64,000 nucleotides of DNA. Origin: Talinum fruticosum. Lineage: Eukaryota > Streptophyta > Magnoliopsida > Caryophyllales > Talinaceae. The stretch spans positions 2,542,001 to 2,606,000 of the forward strand of contig JAITYX010000010.1 in the NCBI GenBank assembly GCA_021018815.1, given 5' to 3'. The notes under the pieces are model-generated. The model saw only the letters and a program-made list of their open reading frames with translations, was not told the DNA's origin and searched no databases. A program made the position numbers and the translations under genes. Below are positions 1 to 11,659 of the stretch, in pieces (position 1 is the first letter of the stretch; each line of letters begins with the position of its first letter).

Positions 1-829
1 AAGCTCCTCATGTGGTGGTGACGGCTTTTAGTCCCATGGAACTTAATGTCGGGTTTCGGGGCAATTTCCCTTTAAGGATTGAAGTCAATCTCCGGGGCAA
101 ATAGTAGTCATTGAACATTAAAGACTCAAGCAACAACTTCTCTATTTGATCTATTCGTGGATCGGATTGAGGCTTAGGCTGAGGCTGAGGTTTAAGCCGA
201 GGGTTTGTTTCCTCTCCATCTTTTCTTACTTCATTAGCATTCTTATTCGGGGTTTGGAGTATAAGATCAAAGGTTTCGAGATATTGATTCAATCTTTTTC
301 CTCAGCCTCAATCTCAACCTCTATTTTTATAGCGAGACTCTTTGACACAAAGTCATGATGGGAGTTTACTTTAGTTCGTCGGCCATTTTTGGAGGAGGAT
401 TGTGCTTTGCCCGCGAGCAATGTACCGGCATTACTAGTAAAGGTGTTGAACTTACTGATGTGGTATGTGTTGACGTGAGACGTATCTCGTGTCGACCTTG
501 CTGATGTTGAAGTAGACTTCTCATTTCCTAACTACTTCGTGTAGGATTATACATTTGAGTAGGATTCCCTATATTGTATCCCAAAAGAGCAAGCGCTTAG
601 GATTGGTTTGTGCCAAATTTTAGGGAAATGGGGCTTAAGTGCTTGACCTAAGAAGAAAACTTTTCCTAAGAAAAAGAGAATGATATGTCTTTTATTTTGG
701 ATGCACATAAAGAATATGAACTGACCAAAATGAAATTTAATGATGCTGATGGGTTCACTTAAATTGGGATGAATTTAATTGGGCTAATGCATTGACTTTC
801 CTTAAATAAGATGGATGTCAATTTGACTA
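1..829 (-). pseudogene. Tat/Ogre-like gag 5' block, decayed
   Basis: On the minus strand this reads as the N-terminal part of a gag gene of a Tat/Ogre-like Ty3/gypsy element. The best open stretch (8-292) has a Pro/Lys/Gln-rich segment followed by a GKLP-type segment. The same order occurs in the plus-strand copy at 21600-22485, where it leads into a KLPPKF stretch, the usual start of the capsid region. Stops and frame changes break the reading frame around 300-360. The block from about 355 to 829 recurs at 23407-23880 and 25041-25504. It is cut by the window edge. The lineage call is inference from the gag start and the primer site at 3133; a related gypsy lineage is possible. Confidence 0.6.
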
Positions 830-989
830 GTGTAAAAATGGATTCATCTATTAGATGAATTTTAAATAAGGCTAATGCAAAAATGGACTCACCTATTTGA
901 GATGAATTATAAATTTGGCTAATGCAAAAATAGACTAACCTATTTAAGATGAATTTTAAATTTGGCTAATACAAAAACGAACTCACCTA
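830..989 (-). repeat. Minisatellite array, ~48-bp unit (left part)
   Basis: Three to four imperfect copies of a 46-50 bp unit built around GACTCACCTATTTGAGATGA and TAAATTTGGCTAATGCAAAAA. The array is split by the solo LTR at 990-2548 and resumes at 2549-2600. The same unit forms arrays at 21085-21440 (opposite orientation), 22502-22690, 23881-24268 and 25505-25729. It lies in the leader between the primer site and gag. Confidence 0.85.
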
Positions 990-2548
990 TGAAGACTCGG
1001 ACTTTACATCTCACCTTTACGAGTTCTATCTAGGGAATCGGGTATAAGACTTTCTCACTTATAAAGTTTTGATTCCAAGTCATTCCTTGTGTCTTAGAAA
1101 CATTTCGAGTGATATAGTATTCTTTCTAAGTGTTATAGAAATTATCTCATGCATTTATACATGACTACGTGCGACATAGAAATCATCTCTGCATGGTTCA
1201 CTCGGTTCGAGTCACTTAACACTCGGACATATCGCATGATTCAAACACTATCTTTTTTGCGCTCTGTCTCCGGTATCTTAGTTTGAATTGTGTTAAGTCT
1301 AGATCAAGTTTGACTACTCCGATATTTCATATTTGACTTGATTTACTTTTAGATCGACTCGAGATGGAATTTTGAGTATCATGAATATTACACTCAGAAA
1401 ATTCCATTCCTTTTCCGACTCGGATAATTAGTAGAATAATTATCTTAATTATATCATTATCTCGTGTCTAATCTTGGACCAAAGTATTTTATACTTTGAG
1501 AACCAAATTGATTTACTTTTGTAGGTGATTCAAACGAGGCTATCCTATTTTTGAATCACAAAAGTAACCAGCTTCAAAACGTCAAATCACCAGTAGACAA
1601 GGCTTTTTCCATCTCCGATCTAGCCTCGGACGCCGTGTCGTGGCTGTCTGTTTCCAGAAATGGAAATCTGCAACACTAAGCTCAACGGTGGTTTTCACCT
1701 TACTTCGAAGACATCGCCGGTGGTTTTAGGCACTTCCAAGGGAGTCAAGAGCCGTTGTTTAACGTTTACATATCAACGGATATTTTACGTGTGACTCAAA
1801 AATCCTTCACAACGGTCATAAAGGAACTTCTAGTCGGAAGATGGACACAACGGCTAAGCTGCTTGGTCATCTTTAAATAGAAGCCAACTCTCAAGACTTG
1901 AAGATTGCCGAACCTATTGTTAATACACATATTTGATCAAAAGTCATTGAATTCATTCTCAATCTTCTACTTACAACTCCCACTCTGTAATTCATTATAT
2001 TATGAGTTGTAAGGTCTTGTACTCAATTACAAACACTTTCTTTCTTACATTCTAAGTAAGGTCCCTTGACTAAGCTGTAAGGGTTAACTTAGCTCGGTTG
2101 TCCCTAACTGTAAGGGTTATCTCAGTTAGGAAGTACTAGATCGGATAAGGGACTTTCCGAGTCTAGGAAAAGCTGGTAAGGAGTTGTTTAAGAGAGCAAC
2201 TCGGGGTTCGATCGGTGTACTGTATTTTGTGGACTCAAAATAGTGGATTTGACTTCGTGCTTGGATTAGCACGGTCCGTGGTTTTCTGCCCCGGGAGGGT
2301 TTCCACGTACTTTCTGTGTTTCCATTTTCTAAGTACATTCTAGACTCGGACATGATTCAAAGTCTCGGTTTAATCTGTTTTATTTTTCTCTTCACTCGTA
2401 TTACGAGTTCATACTTTTCGACCCCAATATAGACTCGGAATCGCTTCATGTCGTACTTTGTTCAAAAGAGTTTGATTTACAGAAAAATCTTTCACCACCC
2501 TATTCACCCCCTCTAGGGTGACTTAGTCTCTCCCTGAGCAAACCTTCA
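990..2548 (+). mobile_element. Solo LTR of Sirevirus-like copia element
   Basis: The LTR begins TGAAGACTCGG and ends AGCAAACCTTCA, the same termini as the LTRs at 6552-8083, 18964-20495 and 25730-27136. The flanking 5-bp duplication ACCTA (985-989 and 2549-2553) proves a finished insertion followed by LTR-LTR recombination. No internal sequence remains. The target was a unit of the minisatellite. Confidence 0.93.
1871..1880 (+). promoter_or_regulatory. TATA-like box of the solo LTR
   Basis: CTTTAAATAG followed by AAGCC. It aligns with CTATAAATAGAAGCC in the other Sirevirus LTRs, so this copy has a weakened box. This is the expected U3/R promoter. Confidence 0.6.
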
Positions 2549-2553
2549 ACCTA

Positions 2554-3132
2554 TTTGAGATGAATTTTAAATTTGGCTAATGCTAAAATATACAAATTGG
2601 ACCGACTCAAAAAGTAAATTGTTGTATTTTATTTTGCACCCCATAAAAGGTTGTTTGGTGAATCTGGATAAACTGCTAAAGACTCACAAAAAGAGGGTTC
2701 AACACTAAAAGCAACCACATTCATTTGAAACATCCAAATAAAAAGGGTACAACCTAGACTGCCAAAGTTCTATGGCCAAAAGAGGGATAATTCTAGGTTG
2801 GATATATGATGGCTCATAGTCTGAAAATTTCATCCCTATGAGATGCATAAGGGGACTTGAATAATCAGTGCCTCTTTATCATGAATCAAGAAAAAGCATG
2901 TTATGAGTAGAGAGTAACCATCTTATCGGTGTATCAAGCCTAAGTGGGCCCACCAAGCCAATAGTTCGACCTCTCTGAAAATGTTCACTTAAGGGTATAG
3001 CCTAAAGGTCGAAATTATAAGCAATTGTAGTGAGAGGCTGCCTAAATGCAATATGCCTAATGCAAAACACAATGAGAAATTTCACAACTTAAATTTTTAA
3101 GTCTCACCCACTTAATAAGTGACGTCCCGAAT
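2554..3132 (-). other. Tat/Ogre-like leader remnant, no gene
   Basis: Holds the tail of the minisatellite (to about 2600) and a leader block of about 530 bp that recurs at 22691-23406 and 24269-25040. The inverse of this block runs from 6412 across the Sirevirus into 20496-21084. Marker words are GGGTATAGCCTAAAGGTC and CTGCCAAAGTTCTATGG. No open frame of note. Confidence 0.75.
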
Positions 3133-3142
3133 GGAGTCGCCA
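3133..3142 (-). other. Primer-binding-like site, tRNA-Arg type
   Basis: Read on the minus strand this is TGGCGACTCC, the start of the primer site used by Tat/Ogre elements (3' end of a tRNA-Arg). A second copy lies at 3674-3683 on the same strand, so which of the two marks the LTR end is open. The one at 3674 is nearer the U5-like sequence. Confidence 0.55.
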
Positions 3143-3955
3143 CTATAGGAAGCAACGGCATGTCCCCATAAAGAACCATTCACACTGAGTTTCTTGACAA
3201 ATGTTAACCCTTTAATTTTTAATAAGATTACTTTGAAAGTTGATTTTTGAAAGTTCATTTCGAAAGTGGGGTGCGCCTCTTGTTAAGATTATTTATTTTT
3301 AGAATATGATTTTAAAAGCTGTCTAAGTGAAAGGATGATTGACGATTTTTATTAGTCATTTGTTTTGGAAATTAATTTTAGAGAAATAATGGGATGTTAT
3401 TTCGTGGTTAAGAAAACAAAAAAATAAAAGATTATTTTTGGCAACAAAGCTTCAGCTGAAAAGTAAAAAAAATTATTTCGACCGAGAACTATGCCTGGTT
3501 ATTAGTCGACGCCGGCGTTCGCCGGTCTTGACCGGAAATTGACGTCGGTTATAGGGATGTGACCGAGGACTCGGTCTCGCCCTATAGCTTCAACTGTCAA
3601 AATACAACCTCATTTTACCATTTTTTACCTTAAAATACCGAGAAGCGAGATAGAGAGATAAAACAGAAAGTAGGGAGTCGCCATTCACTTTTAGGGAATA
3701 AAAACTAACAAAAATATAGAAAAATACTCTTATAATATTTTTATGGAAAGGCAAATCTTAAAAGAGGTTTTAAAAGAGACTCCATCGGTCTTTAACTCAA
3801 GAATCCAATGTTTGGGGGTGAAAGTACGGAATAGAAAGGGATGCTCTCCATTCATGCCGATGAGACTCGATTATGATCCGATTTCGCAAACAGGACTGGA
3901 ATTTTATCACCGAGCCAACAAAAATAAATAAAATAATTAAATAGAAAAGAAGTGA
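3143..3955 (-). repeat. Inverted leader plus truncated LTR U5 end, Tat/Ogre-like
   Basis: This stretch is the inverted homologue of 5330-6400. Shared landmarks include GAAAGTGGGGTGCGCCTCTT against its diverged partner near 6260, the second TGGCGACTCC site at 3674-3683, and the run TTTTTGTTAGTTTTTATT. Only about 270 bp of LTR end (3684-3955) remains; the R and U3 parts are missing. It abuts the start of the plus-strand LTR near 3956. An open frame at 3743-3931 is accidental. Confidence 0.65.
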
Positions 3956-5540
3956 CACCTTTTAGGTGTCTACAATTGCCCCTACTTTGACCGAGTCTCA
4001 AAGGGGAAGGTCACGAGTAGACACTAAAAGGTACTTACCTCTTTACTTGGCGTCGCTTCGGATGCATGTAAACACCAAAACGTGTCACTCGTTATCTCTT
4101 TTAATTCCGTATTTTATTTTATCAACTCGATGATGAAATCCTAGTCCCGTTTGCGGATTCGTATCATCGTTGGAGTCCGATTGGCGTGACGGAATCCAAT
4201 AAACTACAAAAACCCTTAGCACAAAAATCAGCCTTTTTGCTTTGAGCCGGCCCACAAACCCATTTCTTATGGCCGGTCTAACACAGGTTCAACGCTCGTA
4301 GTCAACATTTGGTCGACACCGTGCATCATGTCTTGTTGATCTGCTAAACTCTACGTTTCATCTTCGGCGTCCAACCGAGACATGGAGCTCAATTTGTCCG
4401 TACGACATAGCGTTGGTGGGCTCTGCACTTTAGGGAATTTCGCCAAAATGTTGCGTTTTGGTCTAAGCCTCCAACCGAGACACGACAGACAAACTACACA
4501 AAAGGACACCATACATGGCCGGAGTCGTGGTTCAAGTGATTTTTCGCCAATGCGCTGCATTTTTCTCCAAAGATCTCTTGAAACACGAAGGTTTGTTTGT
4601 TCGAACAACTATTTTTTGAGGACGGTGCCGCGATCCTCGACCACTCATAAGGGATTTTCGGTTCAAGGCGATTTGGTCCGGTTTTTTATGATTTTCTTGT
4701 TGGTTCATTTCTGATTTTTGGACGACTCGCGTAGCTGCTCTTTAGTTTATTTTGTGACCTACTCTTTTTCTCTATAAATACAGAGCTTAGCTTATCATTC
4801 ATAGAGAGGTCAAGATCCTAGCTAACGCTGCAAAAATTTTGCTCGTAGTTATTGACTCGCTTCATGGTATTCTAATCTCTTGGCTCCTTTTAAGCTAACC
4901 CTCACTATAATACCATCATCTCATTCGATCTCCAAACCTTCATAATTTTCATCCTTCATACATCACTCTATCTCCGCCAAAATTCACAAAAAGCTGCTTT
5001 CAGTACTTGTTCACCCATCGTCACGTTTCCACATCTGGTTTGAGCTCAAGATCGGCAGGTAGGACAACCTGATGGTGGTCATTTCCTTTGTCATTTTAAC
5101 AATTAATTTAATTATCGCATTTTATTTCTTTCCATATTATGGATACGAAGATGGAATCATTTTCAATTCCTCCCCGCCCGCTGTAATTTATTTTTATCGC
5201 TTTCCTTTTCGCTTTATTTTACCGCTTTCCTTTATTGCTTTCTTAGTTGTTTTTATAGGATTCTTCACATGCCTTGGTTGATTTAAATTCTAATATTCAT
5301 ATGTTGTATGCTTGCTTGAAATACATTTCTTAAACTCACATATCAAATTAGTAAAGGTCGTCTCATCGACGGGCGAAATGGAAGGTTTATCCCTACGTTT
5401 TGTACGTCCGCCCCGAATCTAGATTCCTGGTTCTAAACCGATAGAGTCAAATTTTAAACCTCTTTCAAGCTTAGTTTTCTCACACTAATATTGAAGAGTC
5501 TTCTTTTTATTTTTGTTAGTTTTTATTTGTCAAAATTGAT
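3956..5540 (+). mobile_element. LTR of a plus-strand Tat/Ogre-like element
   Basis: The left end is a guess at TGACACC, part of the palindrome GACACCTTTTAGGTGTC (3957-3973). The right end is placed just before the primer-like CGGCGACTCT at 5541. The block has a good TATA box at 4772-4780 and C/T-rich sequence downstream. Open frames inside (4382-4714, 5072-5281) lie in AT-rich LTR sequence, resemble nothing known to me and are not called. No partner 3' LTR of this element lies in the window. Confidence 0.55.
4772..4780 (+). promoter_or_regulatory. TATA box of Tat/Ogre-like LTR
   Basis: CTATAAATA followed by CAGAGC, about 770 bp upstream of the proposed LTR end. It fits a U3 promoter in plus orientation. 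Confidence 0.6.
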
Positions 5541-6551
5541 CGGCGACTCTCCTTTTCTATTTTATTTCTCCTAAAACCGCAAGTCGGCATTTCTCATTTA
5601 AAATAGCAAACAATTTAATTTTATTTCTGACAGCCTAAGCCATGGACCGAGACCGACCCTCCGGTCTCAACCCATGGCCGACGCTAGCGATCGTACAGTG
5701 CTACCTCTTGTCGGTGCTTGGACAGATCAATGGTGCTTTTTAAATAAGATTTCATATATGAGGACCCGGTCCTAGCGATGCGTAGGTGTACCCTTTCGGG
5801 AGCGAGAACCATCAACTATTTAACCAGGGATGAGCTCTATGACTAATCTTGTTGAGAAAGTTTTTTTATTCTCCAACTTCGGATGAGTTTGAGGCCTTCA
5901 GCGCCCTTTTGAAGACTTTTTTGTTTGGTTTCGATTACCGCTTCCGATTCCCGTATGAGGTGTGTGGCGGTTCTCAACTCAGGTCCGAAAACAATTGCAT
6001 CCTCCACCTTTTTTTTCATTAGATTGATTCACCAATGTTAAGTCCTAACTCAAGGCTTTGGTCCAAGCTAGTGTTTTCACACTTGTTTTGGCCCAAAAGC
6101 CTTACGGCGAAAATGAATTTAATTTTTTTGTTATTTTCTTAAATTATGAAATAATATGCTGATGCTTCTAAAAATAATTTCTAAAATAAGATTAACAAAA
6201 CTGCCACATTATTTTGATTAATCTATTTCAAATTAAATTATAAAAATTGGAAATCTCAATAAGAGGTATACCCCATTTCTAATGAATTTTCAAAATCCTC
6301 TTCAAAAACAATCTTCGAAAAAGAGACCCGACAATCGTGGGAAAGTTTGGTCCCAATCTAGTTCCCTCCTACAGGGGACGGGGGCCGTGATTCCTACATA
6401 GTGGCAACTCCACTAACGATTATCACTTATTAACGAGGTGAGATTTAAAAATTTGAGCTATGAGTTTTCTTAATGTGTTTGCATTAAGCATCTTGCATTT
6501 AGGTAGCCTCGAACATAATTGCTTTTAATTTCGACCCTTAGGCTTTACCTT
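5541..6551 (+). other. Primer-site region and leader, Tat/Ogre-like
   Basis: CGGCGACTCT at 5541-5550 and TGGCAACTCC at 6402-6411 are both degenerate copies of the tRNA-Arg-type primer site. They mirror the minus-strand pair at 3674 and 3133. The leader is cut at 6551 by the Sirevirus and resumes at 20496. No gene is seen. Confidence 0.6.
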
Positions 6552-8083
6552 TGAAGGTTTGCTCTTAGAGAGTCTTAGTCACCCTAGAGGGGGATGAATA
6601 AGGTGACGACGAAATTTAAACAATAAATGGTGGGATAAAGTTTAAATTAAACTTTAAGGCTATCTAAGTTTAGATCCGGCTTAGAAAAGAGTGAACTCGA
6701 ATTACGTGGAAACCCTCCCGGGGCAGAAAAACATGGCCAGTGCTAATCCAAGCACCAAGTCAAATCCACTATTTTGAATCCACAAAATACAGTAGACCGA
6801 CTCAACCAGAATTGCTCCCTTAGACAATTATTTACAAAGTTTTCCAATACTCAAAAGTTCCATTATCCGATCTAATACTTCCTAACCGAGATAACCTTTA
6901 CAGCTCGGGACAATTGAGCTGAGTTAACCCTTACAACTCAGTCAAGGGACCTTACTCGAAAGTAAGAGAGAAAGTTTTGTGATTGATTACAAGACTTTAC
7001 CACTCGAAAACTGTTAAGTACAAACTTGGAATTGTAAGATGAAGATTAAGTGAGTATTATACAGAGAGATATGATTTGAGTAATAGGTTCAACAATCTTA
7101 AAGTCTTGTGAAGTGGCTTCTATTTATAGATGACCAAACAGATTAGCCGTTGTGACTATCTTCCGAATAGAAGTCCTCTCGTGACCGTTGTAATGGTTCT
7201 TCTAACCAACTCGAAAAGATCCGGTGAGATGTGAATGTTGTGCAACGGCTCTTGACTCCTTAGGATGCCCAATTCCACTGGTGGTGTCCGAAAAGTAGGG
7301 TTGAAACCACTGTTGAGCTTAGTGTTAAATATTTCCAGCTTTGGAAACAGACAACCCGACACGAGTGTTTGGGCCTTGGTTAGAAGTAGAAAAAGCCCCG
7401 TCTATCGGCGATTTGACATCTTGAAGTCGATTACTTTTGTAATTCGAAGTTGGATAACCTCGTTTAGATAACCTAAAAAAGTAAACCAATTTTGGTTCTC
7501 AAAGGATAAAATACTTTGGTCAAAGATTAGACACGGATAATAATTTAATTAAGATAATTAAGTGCATAATTATGTGAGTCCTTGAAGAGTGGAAATTTCG
7601 AGTCTAATATACATTATACTCATATTCCATCTCGAGTCGGTCTAGAGAAAGATCAAGTTAGACCGAGAATATCGAGTAAGATTACTTGATCTAGACATAC
7701 ATAATTCAATCAAACACGGACTAACTTAGAAAGTTGAATGAACACCGTAATTCACTTGAACTTAGAATATGAAGTTAGAACTTGGTTTGAAAGTGCTTGT
7801 TGAGATTGTTTGAACATACGATAAGTCCGAGTGAAATCTGAGTGATGTTGGAGTGACTCGGAATTATCGAGTGAATTGATGAACAAGATTGTGCTTTACG
7901 AGTCGGTCGAATCGAATGAATGCATATGCAATAGTTTCGTAACACTTAGAAAAGATACTATAACACTCGGAAAAGTTTCGCAATACTCGGAATGCCTTGA
8001 AATCAAAACATAGAAGAGATGAAGTTCGTACCTGATTCCTTGATAGTACTCAAAATGATATAAGTGTAGAATCCGAGTCTTCA
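6552..8083 (-). repeat. 3' LTR of Sirevirus-1
   Basis: Matches 18964-20495 along its whole length and has the same length. Ends on the minus strand are TGAAGACTCGG and GAGCAAACCTTCA. The promoter box lies at 7121-7128. Open frames inside it are shadows. Confidence 0.92.
7121..7128 (-). promoter_or_regulatory. TATA box, Sirevirus-1 3' LTR
   Basis: TATAAATA on the minus strand, followed by GAAGCCAC. The same box lies in the partner LTR at 19541-19548. Confidence 0.7.
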
Positions 8084-8095
8084 ATCTCCCCTTTT
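8084..8095 (-). promoter_or_regulatory. Polypurine tract of Sirevirus-1
   Basis: AAAAGGGGAGAT on the minus strand, directly before the 3' LTR. It is the expected plus-strand primer for reverse transcription. Confidence 0.8.
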
Positions 8096-8559
8096 GATGA
8101 AAGGCATTCCATACTTAGATAGAAACTTTGTTAGTGAAGCAATCCTGTGTTTTCATTCTTTCTCGGAGAATATATCGAGTGAAAAGATAGAGTTCCAGTA
8201 AATGGCTAAGGTGATTCGGACTTAGGTTGAATTAGAGCTAATATATTTAGATAGCATCATAGTTAAGAATGAAGAATCGCATAGAAATTGCAATTAATGA
8301 TTCGGACTTATAAGGTTGCTTATATCGAGCAAGATACACTAAAGAATTGAAACTCGAAAGAAGTTATACTTAGAAATAAATAAGCACGAAATCGAAACTT
8401 CATTTATATTCACATAAAGATATATACAAAAAGGATGAGGAAAAACTCCCCTAAATAAGACACCAAATTTTCTAATTATTCTCCCCTTACCTTTCAGCAA
8501 AAACAGAAAGAGGAAGAATGTTTTGAGTAGATACAATTTGTATCTCTAGACAAAAAAAA
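8096..8559 (-). other. 3' untranslated region of Sirevirus-1
   Basis: AT-rich sequence between the foldback element and the purine tract. I see no gene and no clear repeat in it. Confidence 0.6.
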
Positions 8560-10038
8560 GGGAATATTGGATCGAAATAATAAACACTTTGGGGTATTCG
8601 CCAAATATAATATGAACAATTTCCTTGGCCGCAAACAGAACCAACTTTGGGGGTATTTTCCAATATCGAACGCCACCGAGTTTTATGGGAGGTGACTCGT
8701 CGGAAATCGACGTGGCAAATTTTTTGACACATGTACGGCGGAGTCAATTTTTTGACTAAATTTATGATATTTAAATGCCATATATGCAAGGATTTTAATT
8801 TTTTTAAAAATAAAAATATCTCTCCTCCCTCTCTCTGTCTCTCTCGCTCTCGCTCGTCTCCCTCTCTCTCTCTCCCTCACTCTTTGCTCTCGCTCTCTCT
8901 ATCTCCCTCGCTCTCGTTCGTCTCTCCTCCCTCTCTCTCGCTCTCCTCCCTCTCTCTTCCCCTCCTCTCTCTCTCTCTCTCTCGCTCTCGTGCTCCTCGC
9001 TCTTGCTCTCCTCCCTCTCGTCTCTCCTCCGTCTCTCTCGCTCTCCTCCGTCTCTCTTCCCTGCTCCTCGAGTCTCATCCCTCTCTCTGAATCTCTTGCT
9101 CTCGCTCTCCTCCCTCTCTCTCTCATCCCTGTTTCTACTCCTCGGTCTCCTCCATCTCTATCTCTCTCTCTCTCTTGTCCCTCTATCTCTCTCTCTCTCG
9201 TCCCTCGCTCTCGCTCTCCTCCCTCTCTTTGTCTCTCTCCCTTCCCCTGCTCTTGTACTTCTTCTCTTTGTCTCTCTCGCTCCTGCTCTCCTCCCACTCT
9301 CGTTATCTCTCTATCTCTCTCCCTTTCCTCGCGGAGATCAACGAGAGAGAGACAAAGAGGGAGCAGGGGAAGGGAGAGAGACAAAGAGAGGGAAGAGAGC
9401 GGGAGCGAGAGAGACAGAGAGAGGGAGTGCGAAAGTAGGGGAAGGGAGATAGACAGATAGAGGGAGGAGAGCGAGGAGCAGGGGACGTGAGAGAGAGATA
9501 GAGGGACAAGAGCGAGAGAGAGATAGAGAGGGAGGAGACCGAGGAGTAGAAATAAGGGACGAGAGAGAGAGCGAGGAGAGCGAGAGCGAGGAGCAGGAGA
9601 GCGAGAACGAGAGCGAGAGATTCAGAGAGAGGGATGAGAGCGAGGAGCAGGGGAAGAGAGAAGAGAGTGGGAGAAGAGACGAGCGAGAACGAGAGTGACA
9701 GAGAGAGCGAGAGCGAAGAGCAAGTGTGAGAGAGAGAGGGAGACGAGCGAGAGCGAGAGAGACAGAGAGAGGGAGGAGAGAGATTTTTATTTTTTTTAAA
9801 ATTAAAATCCTTGCATATGTGGCATTTAAATATCATAAATTTAATCAAAAATTGACTCCGTCGTACACGTGTCAAAAAAATTGCCATGTCGATTTCCGAC
9901 GAGTCGCCGCCCATAAAACTCGATGGCGTTCGATATTGGAAAATACCCCAAAGTTGGTTCTGTTCGCAGCCAAGGAAATTGTTTGTATTATATTTCGCCA
10001 ATACCCCCAAAGTGTGTATTATTCCGATCCAATAACCC
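8560..10038. mobile_element. Foldback (long inverted repeat) DNA element with CT/GA core
   Basis: The left arm (8560 to about 9330) is mirrored by the right arm (about 9340 to 10038). Ends are GGGAATATTGGATCG and the inverse of GGGTTATTGGATCGG. Both outer arms hold recognisable pairs such as AACACTTTGG, CCAACTTTGG and the block around 8785-8850 against 9740-9820. The inner 900 bp are CT-rich on the left and GA-rich on the right. Flanks are A-runs (8552-8559 and 10039-10045), so a 7-9 bp duplication is possible but not provable. No transposase is encoded. MULE-type MITE or foldback element is inference. All long open frames here are low-complexity Ser/Leu or Arg/Glu translations. Confidence 0.75.
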
Positions 10039-10246
10039 AAAAAAACTAAAACAGAGAGAAAAAAATTTAGGATGGTGGAGACGGAGCGATCCGAGCTGAA
10101 GTGGATGAACGGGCAGTGCGCCTACGGCTGATATGAGAGAGAAGATGTCGAGGATCTAGGCGGGGCGATGCTGGGATTTCCGGGATGGGCTTAGTTCCGA
10201 GTGGTTGACCCGGAACAAGAACGTCTAGAGGTTCATCCTCTTGGAA

Positions 10247-11659
10247 CTAGATGGAGGGTGGTGCTTCCTCAGGCTTGGTGGCTGCCGATTGACCTTTGTC
10301 GGCAGGGTTGTCCGACTCACTCGGACCGTTATTTGAGCTAATCACCTCTAGTTGAGGAGCGAGGAGCACCTTGTCCCTTGGCTGCTTCCTCTTCTGCTCC
10401 TTCTTCCTCCTTCTCTTCTTCTTCCTTCTCCCCTTTCGCCTTCTCCTCATAAGGGGCTGCCTTAGCCACAACTTCCTATTCTTCTTCTTCCGCCTCTCCG
10501 AAAGGAAACTTGGCAGGGCTCGAGGACTCTTCTAATGTGTCCGAGCCGACCGGGCTTTGAGCTACTTTGAAGCGCCTTTCTTGGAGGAGCTCAATCAAGT
10601 CCTTCTGCTACTTTACCAGTGCCTTCATCTCAAGGAGCATGTCCAGCGAACTCTCGGATTTGAGACCGAGCAATCTTTTGGTTGATGGTCATTGACTGAA
10701 GGATAATCTTGAATGACCGAAGAGTGTCCTTGATTTCGAGGACACGGAGGAGAGCTTGTCCATCATTGTGGTAGACAAAGCTAGAGTTACTTCAGGAGGA
10801 GGGCCTGAGGTGGAGGCACCGCCAGGTAGAGGAGGTAGAGAGATGATTCCGAGTTTGAGGCAAGGGAGAAGGTTGCCTCGGTTCTAGGCTATGGACCTAG
10901 ACACCCGGTTGGGTCTCCTAGTATCCATAGCCTAGAAGCTCTTTCTCGCCAACTACTATGGCAGCCTCGAAACCGCATTAGGATCCGAGGGACCGGGACC
11001 TTGAACTGTTTGAAGATAAAGGTAAGCGAGCCCCAAAAGGAAGAGGGGTGGATTTCTTTGTCTAAGCCGACACAGCGACCATCCGCTCAATGATTGCTTG
11101 GGACGAAGTCTACTTTGTAGCCCTCGAGAATGTCGAAGAGAGCTTTGAGAATCTTAGAGTTCGAATTCTCTTCGCTAGAATGCTCGAGAGAAGAAAGTTC
11201 TCATCGGTAGGAAACAAAGTAGACGAGCTTCGACTTCATCCGAGTCAATGAGAAGTTTTTACGTGACTCGGGGATTTCTTTGGCGTATTTCTCGAAGAAT
11301 TCATCAGCAACCTCGTTGAAAGGAATAGGGTTGCTGTTGAGGAAAAGAGAAAATACTTTGAACAAGCAATGGAGGAGAGAAACGTTGATTTGAACTTGAA
11401 CTCTGGAAGTTAGGATCCCCTCAAAGCTGGAAAGGTTCGAATAGAACTCATAAACGAGTTCCGAATAGATGAACTCGCTAAAACCGAGGAAATTATAAAC
11501 CCTCGTGGTTTTGATATGGTTGGGAAGAATTTGTCATCCAATGTTACATGTTGGGTGACAAGGATTTTTAAGGGGTTGGAAGGACCCTTTTGGCTTTTGG
11601 TTCAGTGGCTTCTTGGTTGCGGAACCAAGAAAGTCCGGGTGAGAACCTCTTTTCGGCAT
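10247..11659 (-). pseudogene. Sirevirus-1 ORF3 (extra ORF after pol), broken
   Basis: Starts with ATG at 11659 (MPKRGSHPDFLG) and continues in changing frames to about 10247. A segment FSEFIYSELVYEFYSNL matches FFEYIYPDLVSEFYTNM in the second Sirevirus at 60017-60387, as does the following INVSLLH / INISLLH segment. The C-terminal third is Lys/Glu/Arg-rich. In Sireviruses an ORF at this place is called env-like, but I see no signal peptide or clear membrane span here. The YPxLVxEFY-type segment resembles the plant-transposon Transposase_32 family; that is from memory of the family, not a search. Several frame changes and stops make it non-functional as read. Confidence 0.7.

Noticed and set aside
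4382..4714. Open frames of 110 and 85 codons on opposite strands
   Set aside because: Both sit in the U3-like part of the Tat/Ogre-like LTR and do not resemble any element protein.
5072..5281. Hydrophobic open frame of 69 codons
   Set aside because: Lies in AT-rich LTR sequence after the TATA box, with no homologue among the other copies and no supporting context.
8899..9460. Several long overlapping open frames on both strands, rich in Ser/Leu or Arg/Glu
   Set aside because: They are translations of the CT/GA tracts in the foldback arms; every frame of such repeats is open.
10247..11659. ORF3 as a true envelope gene
   Set aside because: The position fits what is called env-like in Sireviruses, but no signal peptide or convincing membrane span is visible, so no entry function is claimed.
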